Below the pieces are notes generated by a model that ran no database searches, was not told the origin of the DNA, and was given only the letters and a program-made list of their open reading frames with translations. Below, piece after piece: positions 34,296 to 43,954 of a stretch of DNA of 64,000 nucleotides. The DNA comes from Calycina herbarum (taxonomy: Eukaryota; Ascomycota; Leotiomycetes; Helotiales; Pezizellaceae). The position numbers and the translations under genes are program-made. The stretch is taken from positions 1 through 64,000 of the forward strand of contig LLEY01000136.1 in assembly GCA_001414485.1 (NCBI GenBank), in the 5' to 3' direction. The first letter of the stretch is position 1. Each line of letters starts with the position of its first letter.

Positions 34296-34997
34296 ATGTC
34301 CGCACCAATGACCGTCTCGAGTCTCCCCCGCCTGTCCTCCGAATCCCTCTCCGAAATCTTACTAGCACAGGCAAACAGCAACCTCGACATCCAAAGCCCG
34401 GATACAGATGACAAGGTCGCAATCGTAGATGTGCGAGATGACGGTACCTCCTCCCCACTACCTTCATTGCTAGAAATTTCATTCTAATGAAGCAAAGATC
34501 ACATAGGTGGCCATATCCGAACCTCCCTCCACGTTCCCTCGCATACACATTCCCACGCCATCTCGGGGCTAGTACAAAAGCTCAAAGACCGGAAAACGGT
34601 CGTCTTTCATTGCGCCCTCAGTCAGCAGCGAGGACCAAGGGCAGCGTTGGGATATGTTTGCGAGCGGGAACGGTTGATTGGAAAAGGCACAGTTGAACTT
34701 ATTGGTCAGAGCAGCAGCGGGGGCATTACAAGTGTGGGCGAGGCTATGATGAAAGATAAGAAAGAGGAGATTGAGAGGAGGGAGAAGGGAGTGTTGAAAC
34801 AAGATGGTGCTGATGGGGGAGAGGGCTGGGAGGATGTCGATAGGGATGGGGAAGTGATTGAACCGGCGAAGGAAGAGAAGCAGAAGGTTTATATTCTTGA
34901 AGGTGGATTTGTCGGATGGCAGGAGAAGTTTGGGGAGGATACGCGGTTGACGGAGGGGTATAGAAAGGAGCTTTGGGCGGAGGGATATTGGATGTGA
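34296..34997 (+). CDS. Rhodanese/Cdc25-like phosphatase (Ych1/Ibp1 type)
   Basis: Two exons (34296-34443, 34498-34997), 215 residues. The intron acceptor GCAAAG is chosen because it yields VRDDDHIGGHIRTS, the family's conserved strand-loop; the nearby ACATAG also keeps frame but deletes DHI. The catalytic loop is HCALSQQR (Cys88, Arg94; C-x5-R), as in Cdc25-like rhodanese phosphatases. A long Lys/Glu-rich insertion separates it from the C-terminal VYILEGGFVGWQEKFG block. Small fungal members (yeast Ych1, fission yeast Ibp1) are active phosphatases, and relatives act as arsenate reductases. The in vivo substrate here is unknown. The charged insertion makes it longer than yeast Ych1 (148). Confidence 0.88.
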
Positions 34998-35927
34998 GAG
35001 CATTTCCGACGATTCAAAAACAAAAATCACGGTTCATCGTCCCAATTCTACCAACATACAAAACTTCGAACCATCCAACTTCATACGAAGGAAATATCCT
35101 CATGCTTTCCATTCTTCACAAACCCCCAAGTGTGGCCAAGGTTTTCGATGGGGATGGGGATGATGTCAGGGAAGAGGAGAATAAGCCGTCAATACTGGGG
35201 CGTTGATTTTGAGGTAGTCACGGCTCCTAGCGAAGACCGAGACCTGTCATATGGGTGACGGTTGGTTTAGTTGTGATGCCAAAATACGGACCCTAGAGAG
35301 TCTGTTACGATGGCTTCTCGTTTGTATCTAATTTGGACCAGTTTCGGTAGTCTGGAAGTTATGACAGATAGTTCTAGTCTAATCCGACTTCGATGTCTAG
35401 CTTCTTACCGGTTGTTACCTAAGATTAAATCCCGAGGGATCTTGGGATTTTAGTTCAGGGGACAAATCGAACTTGTATTCCGAAGCTTGTATGGGTTTGA
35501 GAGGACTCTTTCATACCAGAACTGCTTTTTGGATATTTCTTGACATATTTTAAGTGGGGTTGAGATGAGAACGGACAATGACTGCGTGATGGAGACTGGT
35601 TTTGATCAAGCGTTTCCAAAGTTCAAACATGATGGTGGTTTTTTCGTCAGTATATGGCTCGGGTTGTTAGCCTCCACACTGGTGCAAATATTTCCACATC
35701 ATATTTCATTGCTAGTGCTAGTGCTCTACAATATGATTTCTTCTGTCAGAAATGGACAGCTAGGAGAGGCATGGCTTGGTATCTTTTTTGAAAAGAGTAT
35801 ATTATCCCACCACCCACCGTTGACAGTTCCTCTTTCCAGATATCTTACCTACTGTTTAACTTTGCACTCGTTACTTCATAAAATTCCTCTTCTCTTCATG
35901 CATCCATACGGAGCCCAATCCTTCAAA
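34998..35927. other. Intergenic region
   Basis: 930 bp between two plus-strand genes. A frame is open upstream of the next start (35565-35927), but its residues lack any conserved look, so the leader is treated as non-coding. Confidence 0.5.
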
Positions 35928-36680
35928 ATGACTAGAACTATCAATCGCCTCGGAGCCGACGAATATATCTACAAGCACCCTTTCTCCGACTATCTCAATA
36001 AAGTCAGTCGCTCTATTTTCAAACACGAGGAATTTACAGCTTTCACTTCGACGATTCCGGAAGCGACACCAGGCCCAGTAGTCGGTTTGGGAAACGCCAA
36101 ACTACCAACGGCTAGGATCACTTCAGCAGATATTTTGGTGGCTTTTGTTGTTGTTCTTGCTGTCCTGCTGGTGGTTTCTGTGGTTAAAGTTGTTGTTTTG
36201 CCACCTGTTACTAGAGCTGTTAAGTATCTCTACAGGAAGATTTCGGGGACTACTCAAGGAGATGGAGATCTCGAAAGTGGAGAGGCAGTGCAACAAAGAA
36301 CTGGCTTCTCTTGGTCTATCTCTCGATTCTTCAAGCGCGCTTTTCCCACTCGACGACAATCGCTCACACCAACAGTCGGTTCCAACGAATTGATCGACAG
36401 TCTCGACATTCCGCTCCACGGACTCAACTCACCACTCGGTCTCCCATTTTATCTACCGCGTGCCTATACCGCTGAAGGGCTTACAAGAGCTGCCCGTCCT
36501 GCTCTGAGGAGAAATGATTCCAACTCTACGATGGTGGAGGTTGATCTCAGTCCTGCTGTGCGACTTACTGGGACCAGCGAGAGATTGAGTGGCTATATGT
36601 GGAGGCCTGTTATTCCGGTTAGTGAGGAGGAGGCGAGGGGGAGGAGGAAGTGGAGTGATAGTTGTGAGACTCTTGTTTGA
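35928..36680 (+). CDS. Hypothetical single-pass membrane protein
   Basis: 250 residues from the ATG at 35928 (context CAAAATGA), which opens MTRTINRLGADEYIYKHPFS. The frame is open another 363 bp upstream, with possible starts at 35565 and 35898; the chosen start is the first followed by conserved-looking sequence. One strongly hydrophobic segment (about 66-92) separates a 65-residue head from a basic, Ser/Arg-rich tail containing YLYRKISG, SRFFKRAFPTRR and SDSCETLV. No signal peptide. It is likely a type II or tail-out membrane protein of fungi. No function is recognised. Confidence 0.65.
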   Translation: MTRTINRLGADEYIYKHPFSDYLNKVSRSIFKHEEFTAFTSTIPEATPGPVVGLGNAKLPTARITSADILVAFVVVLAVLLVVSVVKVVVLPPVTRAVKYLYRKISGTTQGDGDLESGEAVQQRTGFSWSISRFFKRAFPTRRQSLTPTVGSNELIDSLDIPLHGLNSPLGLPFYLPRAYTAEGLTRAARPALRRNDSNSTMVEVDLSPAVRLTGTSERLSGYMWRPVIPVSEEEARGRRKWSDSCETLV

Positions 36681-37032
36681 GGGGTTTGGGTTGTGTGTTT
36701 GGTTTTGGTTTTGGTTACTTTTGGTTGGGGGCGCAGGGGAGGGAGTTTGGGGTTTGGAGGTTGGGATTTGTACACTCATTTTTGGTTTTGATGTTTGGTT
36801 TTGTCAAGTCTACTGGCTACCTCTACTAGAATGGTATTTAGGAATTATCAGAATGATGAGTAACGTTCACTTTACAGATTCTTGGGCCCTGGCATTAGGT
36901 CTCTCCATCGTCAAGTGATAGTATATATATTTTTTCCTTGAGATGACACATCCTCGATTACTTTCCACTATTTCTATGAACCCGTGATTCGAATTTCCAT
37001 CCACCAACCAACCAAGGTTATCACCTCCCACG
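36681..37032. other. Short convergent intergenic region
   Basis: 352 bp between the 3' ends of two genes on opposite strands. A G/T-rich tract with repeated TTTGGTTTTGG words is the only visible feature. Confidence 0.6.
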
Positions 37033-37740
37033 TCACTGAAACAGCAGTGCCTTTCCATATCCATTCTCAAATGCCCACATTCCCCCGAACATAAAAACGG
37101 TAACCAAAGCCGCGAGAGCAACTTGATCTACATCCTCAGGGATAGCTGTGAACTCCTCATCGTTCTCTTCTTCATCATTGCCTTCATCCCCTTCGTCTTC
37201 GTTCTTCTCGTCCTTCTCCTCACCACCTTTGGGCTTTTTCGACTTTTCCCTCGCTAAATACTTAGGAAGTTCACCAGACCCCTCCGGAAAAGGAAATATA
37301 AACTCCGGTTCCCCTCTTTCGAACAATGGATCCTCTCTTTTCCGGTCTTCATTCTCGTCGATTTCAGAAGAAGATGGCGTTCTAAAATCAAGATTATTTA
37401 TTATCCAAGATGCTGTGGTTCCGATAGAACAGTTGTCATCGAAATCATCCACCACCTCTTTCGGTTTAGGGACAAAGCATGGCGAAATAGAAGGAGAGTA
37501 TTCGTCGGGCCCGATTTGAAAGGTTGCTTTTGAAGTGTTCTTTTTGAGTTGCGTGTCAGAAAGAAGGGGATGGCGACGTCGGATTGCCTCGTGGTTGACG
37601 TAGTGGGTGTCGAGTTCTTTGAGGAAGTCGACGGCTGTTGGTGAGGTGGGGGAGTCGAGGTCCGTGGGAGGAGGCGTTGTAGGACGGTTTGGAGATGGAG
37701 GGTTATTTGTGGACTCGCTTGGTTCTTGTTGTTCTGCCAT
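37033..37740 (-). CDS. Hypothetical acidic protein with C-terminal membrane segment
   Basis: A single 235-residue frame starting MAEQQEPSEST. The first 35 residues are Pro/Ser/Thr-rich. The middle contains TAVDFLKELDTHYVNHEAIR and a segment ASWIINNLDFRTPSSS, followed by a long acidic Lys/Glu/Asp tract (about 160-200). The last 30 residues (VALAALVTVFMFGGMWAFE, NGYGKALLFQ) form one hydrophobic helix close to the C terminus, as in tail-anchored proteins or small peroxisomal/mitochondrial membrane proteins. Codon use and length argue for a real gene. The family is not recognised. Confidence 0.65.
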   Translation of the reverse strand: MAEQQEPSESTNNPPSPNRPTTPPPTDLDSPTSPTAVDFLKELDTHYVNHEAIRRRHPLLSDTQLKKNTSKATFQIGPDEYSPSISPCFVPKPKEVVDDFDDNCSIGTTASWIINNLDFRTPSSSEIDENEDRKREDPLFERGEPEFIFPFPEGSGELPKYLAREKSKKPKGGEEKDEKNEDEGDEGNDEEENDEEFTAIPEDVDQVALAALVTVFMFGGMWAFENGYGKALLFQ

Positions 37741-38322
37741 ATTTGATAAGCGAGTAGAATTTTCGTCCGAATTCTGTGTGTTTTGGGGTGAGATAGTGTT
37801 TGACGGCGGAGGAATAGGCGAGAGATGAGAAATGAGAGAAGGGAAGGGAAAAGGAGTTGCTGAAGTATGTTTCCGTTTTGATGTGTGGGATTGTTTTGAG
37901 CAAGGAAGTATTCACGGGTTGTAAGTACTGAATCATAGCTGTTGAATCTACCCAGTGAATAAATTTCGGTCTTTTCTAAGAGAGAGGTTCAACTTATTCA
38001 CGCCAACAAATCAAGACGTCCCACCTGGACGTGGCTTTTAAGGCAGAATACTAGGGTTTTATTCAAAATTACCGTAAATTTCTAGTGGTTTGATACATTA
38101 AATCTTTGCGATTGAAGAAAACATACTGAGTATAACTAAGAGCGCGTTTTCAACAAATCAAATTATTTTAGAAGTCATTGCAGAGAGACAATTTATAGTT
38201 AATTGGGGTGTAAATCTTTATTAGGGGTTTAGGAAGAAGAGTACAATTATATCTCGCAACTCTATCTTCACTTTTCACTCACTACGGATATTTTAGGCAA
38301 TCTATGCTAGTAGAAATATTCT
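37741..38322. other. Intergenic region
   Basis: 582 bp, AT-rich from about 38050 onward. No gene or defined repeat is seen. Confidence 0.6.
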
Positions 38323-38724
38323 TTAGAAGTCATTGTCCTTCCACCTCGCCGCAAGCTCCGGCGTGAACACAGGATCAAACTTACTTCCCTGGGGAACAGA
38401 CCGGGCAAAGAGTTTATAAGCTTCATAAACCTCCATCACAGTTGCGAGCGGACGATCGCTGGTGAAAACACCAGGTTCGTTCCCAGGAATGATAGTTGCA
38501 GGTTCTGGACTTGCCAGGGATTGCTGCTGGGCATAGAAGATGGCGCGTAGCTTCTCAAGGAGGTCTTTCGACTCTGCGTCAAGGTCTCCATTTGGTGGGT
38601 GTGCAGCCAAGTAACCTTCTAATTCTGGGGACATATTTAGAACACCTTGGTTGTTGTTTGCTTGGGCTGCTGCCATTACCTGGCGGAAGTCCTCTAGGTT
38701 CTTGATTTCGTGAGATGCTGACAT
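38323..38724 (-). CDS. Hypothetical small soluble protein
   Basis: 133 residues, one exon, starting MSASHEIKNLEDFRQVMAAA and ending ELAARWKDNDF. No signal peptide or membrane segment. Predicted mostly helical with an acidic pI (LDAESKDLLEKLRAIFYAQQ). A Pro-containing middle (ASPEPATIIPGNEPGVFTSD) precedes YEAYKLFARSVPQGSKFDPV. It is well composed for a real protein, but I know no family for it. Confidence 0.6.
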   Translation of the reverse strand: MSASHEIKNLEDFRQVMAAAQANNNQGVLNMSPELEGYLAAHPPNGDLDAESKDLLEKLRAIFYAQQQSLASPEPATIIPGNEPGVFTSDRPLATVMEVYEAYKLFARSVPQGSKFDPVFTPELAARWKDNDF

Positions 38725-39586
38725 GTTGAATGGTTGTAAATGTGGATGTGATGAGAATAAGAATGGGAGTGGGAAGGGAAGTAGAACTGAATAAGGAGAA
38801 GGGAGGTATTAAGATCTTCTTATATTTTAGAGTTGAGTCTATTTTCTTGTTTTGTGTCGGTATCCACAAGTGGTTAGCACTTACACGTGCCCTTCTCGCT
38901 TAACGAGGAGGGCAGGTATTTAAGTAGAACCGAGTACACTTGTACTCGGTATGCATCAACGATAGTTACAACGATAATATACTCTTTTTGCATCAAGCTA
39001 TTGACCACCAAGTCAAACCAACATTTTGTAATATAGTTTACCTTCTGTTGTTCTCCACTTCCCATCAATTACCTGATCCTTTGTTTCTTTGTTATATAAT
39101 GTAACAAATACATATCCACTTTATTTTGCTATTTGTACTTTACTTTGTTCAAGAAACAGCAGTCTAATCTCTTTGTACTTCTTTATTGTGGTATTCAATT
39201 CGATCAGATCTACGATAATAATGAGAAAGTAAGTGTTTGCGACCGTGGGTTATTGTAGAATATAATAGGTTTAACAGAGCAGCCCGAATTGGTGCAGCCG
39301 ACGAGTCGACTAGAAATATCTAGCGCCATTACTCCAGGAAACACTTTGAATTTCTCAATTTTTCTAAATTCTAGTACAATAAGCTTTCAGTGGCACTACG
39401 ATTTATACGATTTCAAGGCTAATCAATAACTATTCGCTACTTTGACACAAACAGATCCTGTAATTTGAATAATATCCATTGATTGGTGACTTCTTTCAAC
39501 AGTGGCAGAACAAATCCATCTCGCATGTGCTCTACTAATACCGAGTAAGCAACATACATGCCAAATCTTTCTTCCTACCATCCCCT
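38725..39586. other. Intergenic region
   Basis: 862 bp, rather AT-rich, containing TACTTGTACTCGG-type words and ACAATAA-like tracts. No gene is supported. Confidence 0.5.
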
Positions 39587-39922
39587 CTACTTCTCCACCT
39601 CCCGCGTTTTCAACCAAGCACCACTACCACCAAGACTGATCAACACATCAAGATCGCTTTCTTCATCCCTAGCCTTCATTGTGGTTGTACCACGTTCCTT
39701 CAGCCATGCACCACTGCCACCAAGACTAATCAACATATCGAGCTCGTTGTCTTCGTCCCTGGCTTTGATTGTCGATACCTCAGGATCTTTCAACCATGCA
39801 CCAGATCCTCCAAGACTTATTAATACATCGAGGTCGCTCTCTTCAGTTCTGGCTTGAAGTGGAGCCGCGGCGATACCGGTGATGAGGAGAGCCGAAAGGA
39901 GGGTGAGGGAAGAAGATTTCAT
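39587..39922 (-). CDS. Secreted three-repeat peptide precursor (Kex2-processed/RiPP-like)
   Basis: 111 residues, one exon. A signal peptide (1-20, LLSALLITGIAAA) is followed by three direct repeats with an exact 30-residue period. Each has an Ala-Arg site (LQAR, IKAR, MKAR), an acidic leader (TEESDLDV, DEDNELDM, DEESDLDV), then the invariant core LISLGGSGAWLK (residues 34-45, 64-75, 94-105). The cores are identical in protein but differ at 5-8 of 36 bases between any two copies, all synonymous. That implies selection on the peptide itself. The layout matches fungal precursors cut into repeated short peptides by Kex2-type proteases (KEPs; dikaritin RiPPs, alpha-pheromones). The core lacks the alpha-pheromone look and the Tyr of dikaritins. 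No modifying enzyme is adjacent. A TATA box lies about 115 bp upstream. Confidence 0.8.
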   Translation of the reverse strand: MKSSSLTLLSALLITGIAAAPLQARTEESDLDVLISLGGSGAWLKDPEVSTIKARDEDNELDMLISLGGSGAWLKERGTTTMKARDEESDLDVLISLGGSGAWLKTREVEK

Positions 39923-41122
39923 TTTGATTGCTGATTTGGTAGTTGAGGCTCAATGCAAATTGAAGAGGCTTTTGATGTTTGAGGAGACTTTTGCGAGGAC
40001 GGGTATATGGAATAAGAAGTTGGAACTTGGAGTTCTTTATATACCTGATGTAGTGATCAACATCCCGAAGTATTCTGATGTGACTTGTCCAAGTACCACA
40101 AGGTAGGATAAGACTACATACATCCTTTTCCAAGAGGTGCTCGGAATATTCGATGTTTATGAGGCTCGGAGAAAATATGACAGCTGCTTACTTAGTGTCA
40201 ATGACGCTTTCGAAATCTCGTTCTTCTATTGGTTCAATAGAATTTGACAGGGGAGGTTATCAAGAGTATCACGGATCAAAACTCGGCCAGTTCAGTAATT
40301 TAGTATAGTTGAAACAATTTCAATTGACCAGACTTGCTACCATAGTCCTCACGCCAGCCTGAATTCAACTTGATCATCTTAGAAGTTCTAGAATATTCAA
40401 ATGGAGTTATAAGAAAGGATATGCTAAATGGCCATGTAAAAGTCCAGTTTTCGTTTAATGGTTTCAACTGTCTTGTATAATTTTGTTAATTTTGCAAGTT
40501 CAGAACAAACTATCGGCGCTCTTGCTGTCATAGGTAGCTCTACTGCCAGTTTCTTCGAATGCCTGTATTTCTACGGCTGAGCCACGGACAAATTGACGAG
40601 GGGAGCTTCTTTTGTCATCATACCCCTCTTCAGTTTCTTTTTTTTTTGGAACGAGTGAGTCTTACATGGAAAAGCCAAGGGCTGACAACCCGCACTGAAT
40701 ATCCAATCACGTGACATGGCGGAAAGGGGTTGCGGGTAGAGGGCATGTTATCTAGAATTTTAGCTAAGATTGGATTGTTTAGACTTGTGACCTGTAGTGA
40801 TAAGTTGATTAGAGGGGCAATTCAATAGATGGCTAATTGCAAGTAACACGTGGTAGTCACTTGAAGAAACGAAGCAAGTCCCCCCCGCCGACCTGAGCCC
40901 CACCTCGACCAAGCTCCCTTCCACCTCAAAGAAACTTGACTTGTTTTGATTTGAAACATTCAATTTGGCGTCTCTTGTCAGCCTACAGCTGACTACAGCT
41001 GAGAGTGGGCACCCTATGTGGGGGCATAGCCGCCCGAGGTCGTTGCAAACTCCTGTTACATTCTCCAACTTGCGCAACGCACCCGTGGAGCTACTACACA
41101 AGATAGATAGCCGATCTTCAAA
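39923..41122. other. Intergenic region between the peptide precursor and the HET gene
   Basis: 1.2 kb between divergently transcribed genes. It includes the TATA box of the precursor. No gene is seen. Confidence 0.6.
40035..40043 (-). promoter_or_regulatory. TATA box of the three-repeat precursor
   Basis: On the minus strand this reads TATATAAAG, about 115 bp upstream of the start codon, at a typical distance for a strongly regulated secreted-protein gene. Confidence 0.6.
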
Positions 41123-43565
41123 ATGGCATTCTACCGAAAACTCGATCCCTCAAGACCGGAGATTCGCGTCTTGATATTTGTTGAGCCACCTGAAGGGAGC
41201 TCCTCCGAATTGGCACACTGCGAACTTGAGCATGTTCTCCTCAATGACTTCACGGAAGATTTCAAGGACTTTTTGGCCACTCGGGAAGATGGAGCTGACA
41301 AGTCTGAACAGGCGGTGCGGGAGGATTGGATGAAAGCATCAATGGCTCAGTTTCCGGATCACCAAGCTGCTTCCCAGAACTTCATAAATCTGCCTATCTG
41401 GCGCCAACAGATTCAAGATGCCGATAAGAATCGGAGCTCGCAGCCATGGCAACAGATTCTAGAAGACAGTGGAACAGATATCGGACCTCGTTCTTTTTTG
41501 CCAGATGACATAGACCAAGCGCTGAAATATTCGATTGCGATCAATCGCACATCGTCCTGGGATCGTCCAGCTCTTCCCGACAAATATTGCACTCCGAACA
41601 AACCTGGATCAAGGTATTTCACTCACAGGCCTCGATATAATTGGGGGGATTACGAAGCAGTCTCATACTGCTGGGAGTCCGAAGAATTGGATGGTAAGAT
41701 GGTCCTCGAGGGCGCTGTCATCCCGATTACAAAAAATCTTTCCGCTTTGTTGAAGCAGCTTAAAAAAAGTTCGGATGCTAAATCTGGGATGAAGGTTTGG
41801 ATCGATGCTTTATGCATTGACCAGAGAGAGATAACGGAGAGGAACCAACAAGTCAAACTCATGAAGAGAATATATAAATCGGCATTCGCTGTCCTTGTCT
41901 GGCTAGGAGAAACAAACGCAATTAGCGATGAAGCTATCGACTTCATCAGTAGACTAAGTATTTCGATCATGCAAAAAAAAGAAGAGTGGAGAGGAATTAG
42001 TTCAATGTCCGAAGAAGACTTTGACGGTTGGTTCCAACATTTTTGGGATACCACCAATCTCTCAAATATGCCTTGGTGGAGTTTTTTCCGATTCTTTTCG
42101 GGAAACTACTGTATGCAACCTTCCCCTTTGTTCCCCCTTTTTTGCTCCTATTCTTAGTGATCGGGAGCAAGTTTTGTCCTTACTCACTGCTCCCGCCTCC
42201 CGCCTCAAGAAGAAAATCATATGCTAATTTGTTGCAGGGAGTCGTTTGTGGATTATCCAGGAGCTTGCCTTGAACCACAACATGACTCTTTTCCTATGTG
42301 GTAACCGACAAATATCCAGAGAGATGATTCAAATTACTTGCGGTGTTTACCTTTCATCGTCATCAATGATTACCAGGATCATGATGGATGATTCTTCCAA
42401 AAGTACGGCGTTGTACCCCGTGCAAACTTTATGGCATACGATCTACAATATCAATTCTTTGATTCGTATTGATGATGGGGCTGGCGCAAGAGCCAACGTC
42501 GATGTGACCTTGGATCTCGGAAGAAGAGCTAAAGCAACAGATGCCCGAGATAAAGTGTATGGCTTGCTTGGATTACTTCCACCGGTTCTGGAGAACCCAA
42601 TCTTGCCCGATTATACTCTCAATCAAAAGCAAGTATATGCTCAATTTTCGAGAACAATGCTCGAAACCTACAAACGACTCGATTCAATTTTTTGCTGGTG
42701 TTTGTACAACCCCTCGAACGCCTTACCTACCTGGATGCCAGACTGGACTGCAGAATTTCCACGGAACCGTATTCCATGGTTGAAAGAGTGGAAGGCTTGT
42801 GGTAATACTCAGGCTCTTTGGTCCATTTCTCCACACAATCAAAACCTTACTTGTAGGGGATTTGTGGTGGATTCTATTGTTTCTACGAGCAGATCTATGG
42901 TTGAGAGCCTGCCCTATATGTGTTGTCACTCTACGTCACCCTCGTCTCGTGTGGTTCGTTCTCATCGATATGATGGACCCGAGGGTCTAAAGGTTGCGTT
43001 GTCAAGGACATTGATATTACCTCCCAAAACCGAACATTTTCTGAGCTACAGTTGGCCAGGAGCTCTATCTGTGTACTGGATTGACTGGTCTCGAATGGAA
43101 TGCGATGGCGAGTCCTTATGTGACCGAGTGAGCGATATCATAGGCTCGGACATAACTAGCACTCCACAATGGGAACCCTTCGACCAATTCCGGCAAACCA
43201 ATGCAGATTTCGACATATTCGGACAATCTTTTCGTTCTTTTTTCCCACTCGTGGATAGTCACCCACAAATCTCAGCACCTGATCCTTGGTTTGTTACCAC
43301 TACCATCATAGCACTTAGTGGACGAAGGCTGGCGACTACCATAAATGGATATTTGGCTCTGATATCGGAGGCAACTGCAGTTGGAGACGTAGTTGCGATC
43401 GTGTATGGATGTAATTTTCCCGTCATACTTCGTTCAATGTCGGGCGCTTCTGGAATCATGTACTCGGTCATAGGGGAGGCTTATATAGATGGCATGATGG
43501 AGGGAGAGATGATTGTTGCATTGGAACGAGGCGAGTTTGAGGCTGGAGATTTGGCGTTTTGCTAG
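41123..43565 (+). CDS. Heterokaryon incompatibility (HET) domain protein
   Basis: Two exons (41123-42110, 42238-43565), 771 residues. The 127-bp intron (donor GTATGC, branch GCTAAT, acceptor TTGCAG) restores NYWSRLWIIQELAL. The HET domain spans about 172-400, with DYEAVSYCWES, ITKNLSALLKQL, VWIDALCIDQREITERNQQV, YKSAFAVLVWLGE and RLWIIQELALNHNM. The C-terminal half contains ATDARDKVYGLLGLLPP, usual in this group, and a conserved tail ending EAGDLAFC. HET domains trigger regulated cell death when partner alleles meet after hyphal fusion; they are TIR-related in fold. The gene ends about 390 bp before an NLR gene on the same strand, which makes an effector/sensor pair plausible but unproven. 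Confidence 0.92.
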
Positions 43566-43954
43566 TACACCCATAGAAGTGCCAGAAGTGCTAGGATTGA
43601 GTACCTTGATTGCTTCAGAAGGCTTGGGATAATGAAGAGCAGTAAGATTCCATTATTCTAAATGGTCCGCATAATCAATTTGATTATTTCAATTTGTTTG
43701 AAGAACGATGAGCGAGGCTCAAGCGAGGACCAGAGTGCCGCTTTATTGTGTTGTCACAACCCCGCTTTAAAGGACAATCTCAAAATATACAGCCTGCATC
43801 AATCCAATTGACATGATTCGTCTTGCCTGCAAGAGTGGGACACACGATGTGAGATCTCTCCTGCGGCTGAGGCTTCCTCGGCGGATTTCAGGCAGACGGG
43901 ATGATGACCTTTTCCCAAAAACCAACTCTCCAGAAGAATTTGACGTTAGAAGCC
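43566..43954. other. Intergenic spacer between HET and NLR genes
   Basis: 389 bp. It contains an alternative in-frame start for the NLR at 43901 (adds 18 residues). No other feature is seen. Confidence 0.6.

Noticed and set aside
34444..34504. Acceptor ACATAG for the rhodanese phosphatase intron
   Set aside because: In frame, but it removes DHI from the conserved DDDHIGGHI loop; GCAAAG six bases upstream retains it.
39587..39922. Alpha-pheromone precursor
   Set aside because: The repeated core LISLGGSGAWLK lacks the Trp-Cys start and Gly-Gln-Pro centre of ascomycete alpha-pheromones.
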